Shown here: in pieces, positions 41,480 through 50,487 of the stretch | Numbering within the stretch: the stretch's first letter is position 1 | How the letters are laid out: each line of letters opens with the position of its first letter | The notes under the pieces: generated by a model | What the model was told of the DNA's origin: nothing | Seen by the model: the letters and a program-made list of their open reading frames with translations, nothing else | The model's database searches: none | Assembly: GCF_000196675.2 (NCBI RefSeq) | Contig: NC_015312.1 | Span: 5,224,501-5,288,500 of the forward strand | Origin: Pseudonocardia benzenivorans CB1190 | Lineage (GTDB): Bacteria > Actinomycetota > Actinomycetes > Mycobacteriales > Pseudonocardiaceae | Length of the DNA: 64,000 bases | Direction: 5' to 3' | Position numbers and translations under genes: made by a program

Positions 41480-42970
41480 TCAGGTGGCCAGCCCGTCCCG
41501 GACGACGCGGCGCAACAGCTTGCCGGTGTCGTTGTAGGGCAGGGCCTCACGGAACTCGATCACCGCGGGGACGCACGTCGAACGCAGCCGGCGCCGCACG
41601 TGCGCGCGCAGGTCGTCGGCCGACACCGTCGCCCCCGGCTCGCGGACCAGCGCGGCCGCGACGGCCTCACCCCACTCGGGGTCGGGCACGCCGCACACGG
41701 CCGCGTCGGCGACCGCGGGGTGTTCGAGCAGGACGGCCTCGATCTCACCCGGCGAGAGGTTCTCGCCGCCGCGGACGATGACGTCGTCGAGCCGGCCGGA
41801 GACGAACAGGTAGCCGTCCTCGTCGAGCAGGCCGGCGTCCCGGGTCGGGAACCAGCCGTCGCGACGGGCCGCGGCCCGGCCCACGTACTCGCCGGAGACC
41901 TGGTCCCCGCGGACCCAGATCTCGCCGCGCTCCCCCGCGGGCAGCTCCTCCCCGTCCGCTCCGCGGATGCTCACCTCGAGCGCGGGCAGCGGCCTGCCCA
42001 CGGACGCGAGCCGGGCCCTGACGTGCGGCTCCGTCGCGGCGGCCGCGCGCCGGTGATCCTCGGGACCCAGGACCGCGATCGTGCTCGCGGTCTCGGTGAG
42101 CCCGTAGGCGTTCACGAAGTCGACGTCCGGGAGGGCGTCGAGGGCGCGCCGGATGACGGGCAACGGCATCGGCCCGCCGCCGTAGGACAGCGTCCGCAGG
42201 CTCGGGAGGCCGTCGGGTCCGAGCACGTCGAGGATGCGGCCGAGCATCGTCGGCACGACCATCGCGTGGGTGATCCGCTCCGCACGCGCGAGGTCGACCC
42301 AGCCGCGGGCGTCGAACGCCTCCATCCGCACGACCCGGCGGCCGGCGAAGAGGTTCGACAGGACGGCCGAGATGCCTGCGACGTGGTACGGCGGCACCCC
42401 GACGAGCGTCGCCTCGTCCGGGTCGGCTCCCGCGAACTCGACCGAGGCCACGATGTAGGACACCAGGTTGCGGTGCCGGAGGATCGCCGCCTTGGGCTCG
42501 CCGGACGTGCCGCTGGTGAACAGCAGGACCGCCACCCCGTCGGGGTCGGCAGGTGGTTCGGCGACCGGGACGGTCCCGGGGTCTGCGGCGGCGTCGAGCA
42601 GGTCGCCGCGGCCGAGCAGCGCCACCCCCGGGAGACCGGCGACGCGCGCGGCCGTGGCGTCGTCGCCCACGACGACCGTCGCCGGTGCGAGGCGCTCGAC
42701 GACCGCGCGCAGCCGGTCGTCGGCGAGGCGGTAGTTGAGCGGCGCGAAGGGGATGCCGGCGTACGCCGCGCCGAGCAGCGCGAGCGGCACCGCGTCGGAG
42801 TTGAGGTCGACCATCCCCAGCCGCTGCGCGCCGCGCTGCCGCAGGAACGTGCCGACCCGGCGCGCCCGCAGGTCGAGCTCCGCGAAGGTGAGCCCGCCGT
42901 CGACGGAACCGGTCGCGACCCGGTCGGCCATGCCGTCGGCGGCCATCGCCGACAACGTTGCGATGTTCAT
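41480..42970 (-). CDS. AMP-forming acyl-CoA synthetase
   Basis: A 496-residue ANL-superfamily ligase: VLLFTSGTSGEPKAAILRHRNL is the P-loop, VNAYGLTETAS the A5 motif, GWFPTRDAGLLDEDGYLFVSGRLDDVIVRGGENLSPGEIE the A7-A8 region, and PYNDTGKLLRR holds the catalytic Lys. It activates a carboxylic acid to acyl-CoA by way of acyl-AMP. The start is set at ATG 42970 because the 28 residues before it are not family-like. Convergent with the amidohydrolase gene (15 bp gap) and divergent from the small gene at 43069. Confidence 0.93.
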   Translation of the reverse strand: MNIATLSAMAADGMADRVATGSVDGGLTFAELDLRARRVGTFLRQRGAQRLGMVDLNSDAVPLALLGAAYAGIPFAPLNYRLADDRLRAVVERLAPATVVVGDDATAARVAGLPGVALLGRGDLLDAAADPGTVPVAEPPADPDGVAVLLFTSGTSGEPKAAILRHRNLVSYIVASVEFAGADPDEATLVGVPPYHVAGISAVLSNLFAGRRVVRMEAFDARGWVDLARAERITHAMVVPTMLGRILDVLGPDGLPSLRTLSYGGGPMPLPVIRRALDALPDVDFVNAYGLTETASTIAVLGPEDHRRAAAATEPHVRARLASVGRPLPALEVSIRGADGEELPAGERGEIWVRGDQVSGEYVGRAAARRDGWFPTRDAGLLDEDGYLFVSGRLDDVIVRGGENLSPGEIEAVLLEHPAVADAAVCGVPDPEWGEAVAAALVREPGATVSADDLRAHVRRRLRSTCVPAVIEFREALPYNDTGKLLRRVVRDGLAT

Positions 42971-43068
42971 CGTGGCCGTCCGCACACGAGAGCCGTTGAT
43001 GTATCCACTCTTCAGAGGATAGGATCCAGTTTGTCCATCTGTCGAGCGATGCACCCCGGAGACGCGCC

Positions 43069-43383
43069 GTGACCACTCTCCCCCTGCGACCCGGACTCCG
43101 GCTGCGAAGCCGGACGTGCACCACCGAGGTCGTCGTCATCCGCCCCGGCACCGGGACCGGCGCGCTGGAGTGCGGCGGTGTCCCGATGACCTCGCCCGAC
43201 GACGACCAGCCTGCGGCCGCCCCGCCCGCGACCGGCGCCGACGGGGTCCAGCTCGGCAAGCGCTACACCGACCCGACGCACACCCTCGAACTGCTGTGCA
43301 CGAAGGCCGGGGCGGGCCCGCTGACCCTCGGCGGCACCCCGCTGACGGTGCGGGCGGCCAAGCAGCTCCCCGCATCCGACTGA
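43069..43383 (+). CDS. Small conserved hypothetical protein next to acyl-CoA synthetase
   Basis: A 104-residue soluble protein: LPLRPGLRLRSRTCTTEVVVIRPGTGTGALECGGVPM and LGKRYTDPTHTLELLCTKAGAGPLTLGGTPLTVRAAKQLPAS. The two halves look like each other in having a C...G.G.L..GG.P pattern, suggesting a duplicated small beta unit. Starts at GTG 43069, 99 bp from the divergent synthetase. Such small proteins recur beside acyl-CoA synthetases, but no function is known to me. Confidence 0.7.
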   Translation: MTTLPLRPGLRLRSRTCTTEVVVIRPGTGTGALECGGVPMTSPDDDQPAAAPPATGADGVQLGKRYTDPTHTLELLCTKAGAGPLTLGGTPLTVRAAKQLPASD

Positions 43384-43387
43384 TCCT

Positions 43388-43427
43388 GTGAGTGGCGACG
43401 GTCGCCATGGCGACCATCGCCACTCAC
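43388..43427. terminator. Bidirectional terminator hairpin
   Basis: A 40-bp dyad with 19-base arms and one mismatch, GTGAGTGGCGA...TCGCCACTCAC, pairing around AT. It lies 5 bp after the small gene's stop and 23 bp before the convergent fusion gene's stop. There is no T-tract on either side, as is common for high-GC actinobacterial terminators. Confidence 0.85.
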
Positions 43428-43449
43428 GGGGTTCTGCCCGGGCCCGACC

Positions 43450-45570
43450 TCACAGGAGGTCCGCCAGCAGTGCGGCGGCCCGCGCGGCACCGCCCGGCTC
43501 GACGGGCCGGTGCGTGACGTCGCGGCGGAGCTCCGCGGCGATCGCGGCCGCGAGCCCGTCGGGGTCGCAGGCCTGCGCGTAGGACAGGCACCGGCCCGCG
43601 CCGTACCGCTCCAGCCGGGCCCGGACGTGGAAGTGCTGCTCGAAGTGGTGCCGCAGCGGCACGTAGAGGAACGGGGTACCGGCCGCGGTCAGCTCCATGC
43701 AGGTCGTCAGCCCGCCCTGGACGACGGCGACGTCGGCCGCGGCGAGGTGCCGGTGCAGCTGCGGCAGGTAGCCGTGCACCTCGACGTCGGGCGTCGGGGG
43801 CAGGGACCCGGGGTCGATGCGCGGCCCGGTGACGACGACGAACCGCAGCCCGGGGACGAGCCGGCGGGCGGGTCCGACCGCGTCGAGCACCCGCGCGAGC
43901 AGCGGGCCGCCGACGCCCGAGCCGCCCACCGCCACGACGCACAGCGGTCGGTCGCGGGGATGACCGAGCCGGGAGCGCAGCGCGTCGCGGTCGGCGAGCT
44001 CGGCCGGGTCGAAGCCGCTGACCCAGCCCGCGAAGTCGAAGTTGTCCTCGGTCCACTCGCGGATCCGGGGCAGACCCGGGCCGAGCGTGGCGTCGACGAT
44101 GTCCTCGGGGTCCCCGACGAAGATCGACCGGTCCCGGACGTGCCGCAGCCGCGCGCGGTGCTCGACCATCTCGGCGTTGGCGTCGGCGGCGAGCGCGGCC
44201 TCGTGCGGGCCGCCGTCGGGCATCGGCAGCCAGCCGACGAAGTCGGTCAGCCACGCGAAGGCGAACCTCTTGAGCTGCGGGTTCTCGTGCAGGAAGTGAT
44301 CGACCTCCCAGGCCTCGTCCCCGATCACCAGGTCGTAGCCGCCGTCGGCGACGACGTCGGCGAACGTCATGAAGTTGGCGACGAGGACCTCGTCCATCCG
44401 CCGGATCGCCTGGAACGCGTGCAGGTCGTGCTCGCCGGCCTCGGACTCGACGTGCGCGGACTCGTTCAGCAGCCACGCCGACGCGGGATGGACCCGCTCG
44501 CCGGCCGCGACGAGCGCCCGCGTCACCGGGTCCTGGGCCAGCCAGTCGATGCGCAGGCCCGGCTGCCGGCGGCGCAGCTCGGCGGCGATCGCGACGTCGC
44601 GGCGGGCGTGCCCGAGCCCGATCGGCGACGACAGGTACAGCGCCCGCGGCCCCCGCCGCCGCACCCCCCGGCGCGGCGGCGGCCGGCACGGGCGCGGCGC
44701 GACCTCGTCGACGAAGTCCTTGACCAGCCGGTTCACCGCCACCGGGCGACGGGCGGGCGCACCGTGCCCGGCCCCGGGCAGCGTGACGAGCCTGCCGCCC
44801 GTGAGCTCGGCCAGCTCGGCACCCTCGGCGTGCGGGCGGATGCGGTCCCCGTCGCCGTGCGCGACGAGCACCGGGCACCGGAGGTCGGACAGCCGGGCGA
44901 CCCACGCCGGGTCGCGCCCCAGCCGGGGGGCGAACGCGGTGTCGGCGAGCCGGTCCGGGCCGATCGCGCGGCCCCACTCGATCCCCTCCTCGATCTGACG
45001 CGTCGAGTGCGGCTCGGAGAACATCTCGCCGAACCAGAACGCGAGGAAGTCGTCGTACCCGCCGCGCTGCCAGTGGTGTCGGTTGAAGGCGCCCCAACCC
45101 TCGGCATGCCCGGGCGGGACGTCCCAGCTCGCGCGGACCCGGTCGGCGGCCCCGGGACGCAGCCCGACGGCCGGGGCGATCGTGACGACGCCGAGCACCG
45201 CGTCCGGGTCCTCCAGCGCGACCGTGAGCGCCCACGGTGCCCCGCGCGAGAGGGTGACCAGCACGCACGGCGCCGCACCGGTCGCCGCGAGCACGGCGCG
45301 GGTGTCGGCGACGTACTCGTCGTCGGTGTAGGCCGCCTCGCCCCGCGGGGCGTCGGAGTCGCCGGATCCGCGGCCGTCGAAGGTCACCACGCGGAAGTGC
45401 CGGGCCAGGTAGGGCACCTGGGCCTTCCACACCCGGGAGGTGACGATCGACCACGCCGGCAGCAGCACGACCGTCGGGCGGCCCGCACCGTAGGTCCGGT
45501 GGACGATCCGCACGCCGTCGCGCACGACCTGCCCCTCGGCGTCCGGTTGCCGGGCCACCCGCTCGGTCAT
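43450..45570 (-). CDS. Alpha/beta hydrolase - glycosyltransferase fusion
   Basis: A 706-residue two-domain protein. Residues about 20-290 are an alpha/beta hydrolase (PTVVLLPAWSIVTSRVWKAQVPYLARHFRVVTFDGRGSGDSD; nucleophile elbow VTLSRGAPWA; GDGDRIRP; GAGHGAP). After an Arg/Pro linker, residues about 310-706 are a GT28-like transferase (LYLSSPIGLGHARRDVAIAAELRRRQPG; VAVVQGGLTTCMELTAAGTPFLYVPLRHHFEQHFHV). The hydrolase elbow is L-S-R-G instead of Gly-x-Ser-x-Gly, though Ser is kept. The gene starts directly after the methyltransferase stop. It could cleave and reglycosylate a secondary metabolite, which is inference. Confidence 0.85.
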   Translation of the reverse strand: MTERVARQPDAEGQVVRDGVRIVHRTYGAGRPTVVLLPAWSIVTSRVWKAQVPYLARHFRVVTFDGRGSGDSDAPRGEAAYTDDEYVADTRAVLAATGAAPCVLVTLSRGAPWALTVALEDPDAVLGVVTIAPAVGLRPGAADRVRASWDVPPGHAEGWGAFNRHHWQRGGYDDFLAFWFGEMFSEPHSTRQIEEGIEWGRAIGPDRLADTAFAPRLGRDPAWVARLSDLRCPVLVAHGDGDRIRPHAEGAELAELTGGRLVTLPGAGHGAPARRPVAVNRLVKDFVDEVAPRPCRPPPRRGVRRRGPRALYLSSPIGLGHARRDVAIAAELRRRQPGLRIDWLAQDPVTRALVAAGERVHPASAWLLNESAHVESEAGEHDLHAFQAIRRMDEVLVANFMTFADVVADGGYDLVIGDEAWEVDHFLHENPQLKRFAFAWLTDFVGWLPMPDGGPHEAALAADANAEMVEHRARLRHVRDRSIFVGDPEDIVDATLGPGLPRIREWTEDNFDFAGWVSGFDPAELADRDALRSRLGHPRDRPLCVVAVGGSGVGGPLLARVLDAVGPARRLVPGLRFVVVTGPRIDPGSLPPTPDVEVHGYLPQLHRHLAAADVAVVQGGLTTCMELTAAGTPFLYVPLRHHFEQHFHVRARLERYGAGRCLSYAQACDPDGLAAAIAAELRRDVTHRPVEPGGAARAAALLADLL

Positions 45571-46650
45571 CTACGGCCGCACCTCGTACACCAGGTTGAA
45601 CGGGGTCTGCGCGGCCACCCGGAAGCGGCTGAAGCCGGCCGCCGTCGTGACGTCGCAGATCCGGGCGGGCCCGGCCTGCGTGCCCAGCGCGAGCCCGACG
45701 TCCTGGGACAGCGAGCCGGGCGTGCACAGCAACGTCGAGAACCCGTAGTAGGCGCGCCCGATCGGGTTGAAGTTGTCCTCGGGGCGGTCGCCCGCCATCG
45801 GCTCGACGATCATCCATGTGCCGTCGTCGGTGAGCGCCTCCCGCACACGCCGGGCCGCGCCCACCGGGTCGCCCATGTCGTGCAGCGCGTCGAACGTGGT
45901 CACGAGGTCGTAGCCTGCCCCACCGAACGCCGTCGCGGGAGCAACCTCGAACGCCACCCGGTCGGCGACGCCCGCCTCCTCGGCCCGCGACCGCGCCGTC
46001 GCGATCGACTCCGGGTGGTAGTCCGAGCCGACGAACTCCGAACGCGGGAACGCCCGGGCCATGAGGACCGTCGACGACCCGTGCCCGCAGCCGATGTCGG
46101 CGACCCGGGCGCCGCGTTCCAGCCCGGCGACGACCCCGTCGAGCGCCGGCAGCCACGACTCGACGAGGTTCGCGTGGTAGCCGGGACGGAAGAACCGCTC
46201 GCACCCCTCGTGGACGTCGGTGCTCTGCTCGTGCCAGCCGATCCCGGCGCCACTGCGGGCGGCCTCCACCGCCCGGGCCGTGCCCGCCACGGTGCCCAGC
46301 GTGAGCTGGAAGAAGCCGGGCAGGTACGCGGGGCTGTTCTCGTCGGTCAGCGCGATCGCGTACTCCGGCGGCAACGTGAACAGGCCGGTCACCGGGTCGT
46401 ACTCGAGGGTGCCTCCGGCGGCCTGGGCGTGCAGCCACTCCCGCGCGTAGTGCTCGCTGGTGGCGGTCCGCTCGGCCAGCCTCGCCGCCGTGAGCGGGCC
46501 CGTCGCGGCCAGGCAGCGGTAGTAGCCCAGCCGGTCGCCCATGACGACCAGCGCGGTGTCCAGCGTGGCGCCGACCCCGTCGACGGCCCGGAACACGAAC
46601 TCCATCAGCTTGTCGCCGTCGATGTGGACGGTCTCCTCGGTCGTGCTCAT
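45571..46650 (-). CDS. Class I SAM-dependent methyltransferase with N-terminal winged helix
   Basis: A 359-residue protein. The first 90 residues (LGYYRCLAATGPLTAARLAERTATSEHYAREWLHAQAAGGTLEYD) form a winged-helix dimerisation domain as in small-molecule O-methyltransferases. GARVADIGCGHGSSTVLMARAFPRSEFVGSDYHPESI is the SAM motif I, and YDLVTTFDALHDMGDPVGAARRVREAL motif IV. The TAG stop abuts the fusion protein's ATG, so the two are likely one unit. It is divergent from the LAL regulator. Confidence 0.88.
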   Translation of the reverse strand: MSTTEETVHIDGDKLMEFVFRAVDGVGATLDTALVVMGDRLGYYRCLAATGPLTAARLAERTATSEHYAREWLHAQAAGGTLEYDPVTGLFTLPPEYAIALTDENSPAYLPGFFQLTLGTVAGTARAVEAARSGAGIGWHEQSTDVHEGCERFFRPGYHANLVESWLPALDGVVAGLERGARVADIGCGHGSSTVLMARAFPRSEFVGSDYHPESIATARSRAEEAGVADRVAFEVAPATAFGGAGYDLVTTFDALHDMGDPVGAARRVREALTDDGTWMIVEPMAGDRPEDNFNPIGRAYYGFSTLLCTPGSLSQDVGLALGTQAGPARICDVTTAAGFSRFRVAAQTPFNLVYEVRP

Positions 46651-46751
46651 GGTGGTCCCCCTTCTCGTGGTGGCCAGGGACGTTAGGTCCGAAAGGTCCT
46701 CGTTCGCCTCGGGTGCCCCACCTGGGGTCCGGACGCTCCTAGACTGCGCCG

Positions 46752-49505
46752 ATGCTGGTCGGCCGGGCGTCCGAGCGGCGCACGATCGCGCGGCTCGTCG
46801 CCGCCGCCCGGGTGGGGTCGAGCGGTGTGCTGCTGGTCAGCGGCGAGCCGGGGATCGGCAAGACGGCGCTGCTCGACGAGGCCGTCGCGCTGGCCACGGA
46901 CATGCGGGTGCTGCGGGCCCGGGGCGCGGAGGCCGAACGCGAGGTCCCGTTCGGCGGGTTGGCGCAGCTGCTGCGGCCCGCGCTCGGCGAGCTCGACCGG
47001 ATCCCCGGCCCGCAGCGCGACGCGCTGGCGTCCGCGCTGGCGCTGCGGCAGGGGCCCGCCGACCGGTTCACCGTCGGGGCGGCGACGCTGAGCCTGCTCT
47101 GCCGGTACGCCGAGCACGCCCCGCTGGCCCTCGTGGTCGACGACGCACACCTGCTCGACCGGCCGTCCGCCGAGGCGCTGCTGTTCACCGCCCGCAGGCT
47201 GCTCGCCGATCCCGTCGTGCTGCTGCTGGCGGCCCGGACGGGTGAGCCGCACGCGCTCGCCGGGGCCGACCTCCCCGAGCTGGTGCTGACCGGGGTCGAC
47301 CTGGCCACCGCGCAGGAGATCGTGCGCCGCGCGGGCGGGCGGCCCGTCGCCGTCGACCTCGTGGCCCGGTTGCACCGCGTCGTCGCCGGGAACCCGCTGG
47401 CGCTGCTGGAACTCGCCGACGACCCGCACCGGGCCGAGGACGGTCCCCCGGGCGCGCCGGTCCGGGTGTCGGCGGTGCTGGCCGCCGCGTTCGCCGCCCG
47501 GGCCGAGCGGCTCGGGGCGGCCGCGCGGTCCGCACTGCTGGTCGCGGCGACCGAGGGCGGTGACCTCGCCGTGGTCGCCGCCGCCTGCACCGCGCTCGGC
47601 GTCGACGTCGGCGCGCTCGCCGAGGCCGAGACGGGTGGGCTGGTCACCGTCGACGGCGGCCGGGTCGAGTTCCGCCATCCGCTGATCCGGTCCGCCGTCT
47701 ACACGAGCGCGGACGCGGCCCGCCGCCGCGACGCCCACCGGGCGGTCGCCGCCGCGTTGCCACCGGACGAGGACGACCGTCGCGCCTGGCACCTCAGCGA
47801 GGCCGTGCTCGGTCTCGACGACGGTGTCGCGGCCGCGCTCGAGGCGGCCGCGCGCCGGGCCGCCGGGCGCGGGGCGCACGCCGTCGCGGCCACCGCCTTC
47901 GAGCGGTCCGCGCGGTTCGGCGCCCCGGGTGTGGAAAGGGCGCGCCGGCTGACCGCCGCGGGGTCGGCCGCGTGGGCCGCGGGCCTGCCCGACCGGGCCG
48001 ACCGGCTGCTCGCCGAGGCGCTCGACCCGCCGCCCCCGCTGCCCGTGCGGACCAGGGTCCATGAGCTGCGCGGCGACATCGCCGTCAAGTGCGGGTCGCC
48101 GGCCGCCGCGCGCGACATGGTCGTCGCCGCGGCCGACGAGGCCGCCGCCGCCGACCCGGACGGGGCGGTGGGCCTGCTCGTCGACGCGGTGCTGGCATGC
48201 CTGTGGCTCGCCGACGCCGCCTCGGCGGTGCGGGCGGGCGAGCAGATCGCGCTACTGCTGCCCCGCACCGCGCCACACATGCGCCGCCTGGGCACGATGG
48301 CCGTCGGGATGTCGCACGTGCTGGCGGGCCGCGGGGGCGCCGACCTGATCCGCGATGCCGTGGCCGCGCTGGCCACGGCCGACGACGAGGGTGCCGACGA
48401 CCCGCGCCGGACAGTGCTGTCGGTCCTCGGGCCGCTGTTCCTGCGCGAGTCCGACGCCGGGCGGGCGTTGGTCGAGCGCACGATGCAGCGCAGCCGCGAC
48501 CGGACGGCGCTGGCGGTGCTGCCGACGCTGCTGTTCCATCTCGCCCGCGACCAGGCCACGAGCGACCGCTGGGCCGACGCCGAGGCCACCTACGACGAGG
48601 CCGCCCGGCTCGCCCGCGAGACGGGCCAGACCACGAACCTGGCGCTGGCCCTGGCCGGGTCGGCCTGGCTGCACGCCCACCAGGGCCGCGCCGACGAGTG
48701 CCGGTCGCGCGCCGCCGAGGCGGTCACGATCGCGGGCGAGCACGGGATCCTGCTGGGCACGGCGTGGTCGTGGTTCGCGCTCGGCGATCTCGAGCTCGGC
48801 CACGACGACCCCGCCGCCGCGCTGGCCCACTACGAGCGGCTCGTCGCCGAGCTGGACGCGGGCCGCGTCGTCGACGCCGACCTCTCCCCGGCGCCCGAGC
48901 TCGTCGAGGTGCACGCCCGGCTGGGTCACCGCGCCGACGCCGAACGCCTCGCCGCGGAGTTCGCCGAGGTGGCGGCAGCGAAGGGCCAGCCGTGGTCGCT
49001 GGCGCGGGCTGCCAGGGCGTGCGGCGTCGTCGCTCCCGACGACGCGCTCGACGCCCACTTCCGCAGCGCGCTGTCCTGGCACGACCGCACCGTCGACGCG
49101 TTCGAAGGGGCGCGCACCCGGCTGACCTACGGCGTCCGGCTGCGGCGGGCGGCCCGGCGCGTCGACGCCCGGGCCCAGCTGCGGCTCGCCGTCGCGATCT
49201 TCGACGAGCTGGGCGCGTCGTCGTGGGCCGACCGGGCCGCGGCCGAGCTGAGGGCGACCGGCGAGACGGCCCGCCGCCGTGGCCCGGGCGGCACCGTGGC
49301 GCTCACCCCGCAGGAACGTCGTATCGCGTCGCTGCTGGCCGCGGGCCGGACGACCCGCCAGACCGCGGCGGCGATGTTCGTCAGCCCCAAGACCGTCGAG
49401 TACCACCTGCGCAACGTTTACAACAAGCTGGGCATCCACTCCCGGACCGAGCTCGGCGTCGCGCTCGGCGCCGAGCGCGGCGCCGACCGCCAGCCGGACG
49501 CGTGA
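46752..49505 (+). CDS. Large LuxR-family (LAL) regulator with AAA ATPase domain
   Basis: A 917-residue protein. GEPGIGKTALLDEAV (about 31-45) is Walker A, LALVVDDAHLLDRPS Walker B. A long helical TPR-like middle follows, and the C-terminal LuxR helix-turn-helix reads LTPQERRIASLLAAGRTTRQTAAAMFVSPKTVEYHLRNVYNKLGIHSRTEL. LAL regulators activate catabolic or secondary-metabolite operons after binding an inducer. Its position, divergent from the methyltransferase/fusion unit across about 100 bp, suggests it controls that unit. ATG 46752 starts at LVGRASERRTI, normal for the family. Confidence 0.93.
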   Translation: MLVGRASERRTIARLVAAARVGSSGVLLVSGEPGIGKTALLDEAVALATDMRVLRARGAEAEREVPFGGLAQLLRPALGELDRIPGPQRDALASALALRQGPADRFTVGAATLSLLCRYAEHAPLALVVDDAHLLDRPSAEALLFTARRLLADPVVLLLAARTGEPHALAGADLPELVLTGVDLATAQEIVRRAGGRPVAVDLVARLHRVVAGNPLALLELADDPHRAEDGPPGAPVRVSAVLAAAFAARAERLGAAARSALLVAATEGGDLAVVAAACTALGVDVGALAEAETGGLVTVDGGRVEFRHPLIRSAVYTSADAARRRDAHRAVAAALPPDEDDRRAWHLSEAVLGLDDGVAAALEAAARRAAGRGAHAVAATAFERSARFGAPGVERARRLTAAGSAAWAAGLPDRADRLLAEALDPPPPLPVRTRVHELRGDIAVKCGSPAAARDMVVAAADEAAAADPDGAVGLLVDAVLACLWLADAASAVRAGEQIALLLPRTAPHMRRLGTMAVGMSHVLAGRGGADLIRDAVAALATADDEGADDPRRTVLSVLGPLFLRESDAGRALVERTMQRSRDRTALAVLPTLLFHLARDQATSDRWADAEATYDEAARLARETGQTTNLALALAGSAWLHAHQGRADECRSRAAEAVTIAGEHGILLGTAWSWFALGDLELGHDDPAAALAHYERLVAELDAGRVVDADLSPAPELVEVHARLGHRADAERLAAEFAEVAAAKGQPWSLARAARACGVVAPDDALDAHFRSALSWHDRTVDAFEGARTRLTYGVRLRRAARRVDARAQLRLAVAIFDELGASSWADRAAAELRATGETARRRGPGGTVALTPQERRIASLLAAGRTTRQTAAAMFVSPKTVEYHLRNVYNKLGIHSRTELGVALGAERGADRQPDA

Positions 49506-49525
49506 CGGCCTCCTACCCGACCGCG

Positions 49526-50284
49526 TCAGCGCCCCCGCTCCTCCCGGGCCCCGGCCTCGGCATCGGTCCTGCGGTCGGGCGCGCCGAACGGGTCGCCGTC
49601 GAACACGATCGCGCGCAGCTGGGCGCGGGCGTTCTCGATGTGGTCGCGGATGGCCGCCGTCGCGCCGTCGACGTCGCCCGCCTCGACGGCGCGGTACACC
49701 GCCTGGTGGTCGTCCACCGACTCCTGGACGGGGTCGACGAACGGCAGCAGGTCGTAGGTGTTGAACAGCTCGGCCCGGATGGACTCGACGGCCGCGAGCA
49801 GCCGGGTGCTGCGCGCGGCGGTCGCGAGTGCCGCGTGGAAGCGCGAGTCGGACTGGCGGAACGCGGTCCGGTCGTGGGCCCGGGACAGGTCGTCGATCGT
49901 CTCGCGCAGCGCGGCGAGGTCGGCGGGCCCGCGCCGGACGGCGGCCAGCCGCGCGGTCTCGGTCTCCAGCGCGATCCGGAAGTCGACGATGTCGTCGAAC
50001 TCCCCCGACACCGTCCGCATCCTGGCCCGCCAGCGGGCGACCGGCTCCTTCAGCTCGGTGACGTACGTGCCGCCACGGGCACCCCGGCGCACCTCGACGT
50101 ACCCGTCGTTCTGCAGCGTCTTGAGCGCCTCGCGCAGGCTCAGCCGGGCGATGCCGAGCTGCTCGGCGAGGTCGCGCTCGGCGGGCAGGCGGTCGCCCGG
50201 GCCCACCTCACCGAGGTGGATGAGGCGACGCAGATGATCGGCGACGGCCTCCGTCAGCGTCTGCGCAGTGACTCCGTTCGCCAT
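49526..50284 (-). CDS. FadR-subfamily GntR regulator
   Basis: A 252-residue regulator: TEAVADHLRRLIHLGEVGPGDRLPAERDLAEQLGIARLSLREALKTLQNDGYVEVRRGARGGTYV is the GntR winged helix. The FCD-type ligand domain follows, with metal-site His in SRFHAALATAA and in the DDHQAVYRAVEAGDVDGA and RDHIENA helices. ATG 50284 is preferred over an upstream start at 50359 that would run through the palindrome-containing promoter. It is divergent from the methylamine operon and likely represses it until an inducer binds the FCD domain. Confidence 0.9.
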   Translation of the reverse strand: MANGVTAQTLTEAVADHLRRLIHLGEVGPGDRLPAERDLAEQLGIARLSLREALKTLQNDGYVEVRRGARGGTYVTELKEPVARWRARMRTVSGEFDDIVDFRIALETETARLAAVRRGPADLAALRETIDDLSRAHDRTAFRQSDSRFHAALATAARSTRLLAAVESIRAELFNTYDLLPFVDPVQESVDDHQAVYRAVEAGDVDGATAAIRDHIENARAQLRAIVFDGDPFGAPDRRTDAEAGAREERGR

Positions 50285-50384
50285 GGAATGCACGGTATCC
50301 GCCCCTCCCACACCATCTCGCCCGACCGATGCGACCGACCGGCCGCCGCCCCTTGACACGGACCACGAACGATGGTGCCCTACA

Positions 50385-50405
50385 AAGGTACAAGGTCTGT
50401 ACCTT
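50385..50405. promoter_or_regulatory. Operator palindrome of the methylamine operon
   Basis: AAGGTACA-AGGTC-TGTACCTT, perfect 8-base arms, lies about 85 bp upstream of mgsA and 100 bp upstream of the GntR gene. It is in the only AT-richer part of the divergent region; TTGACA at 50353 may be a -35 box. The symmetric site suits the adjacent FadR-type regulator. Confidence 0.7.
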
Positions 50406-50487
50406 GCACCAAAAGCTTTCCGTCGTCCTTCCCGGTGGGAACCTGCCGGTGGGGACGCGGCGACCAGTCGGAAGGAGGCGGTGACAC

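Noticed and set aside
43510..46686. 1058-codon frame on the plus strand
   Set aside because: Antisense to the hydrolase-glycosyltransferase and methyltransferase genes; composition is that of a mirror frame.
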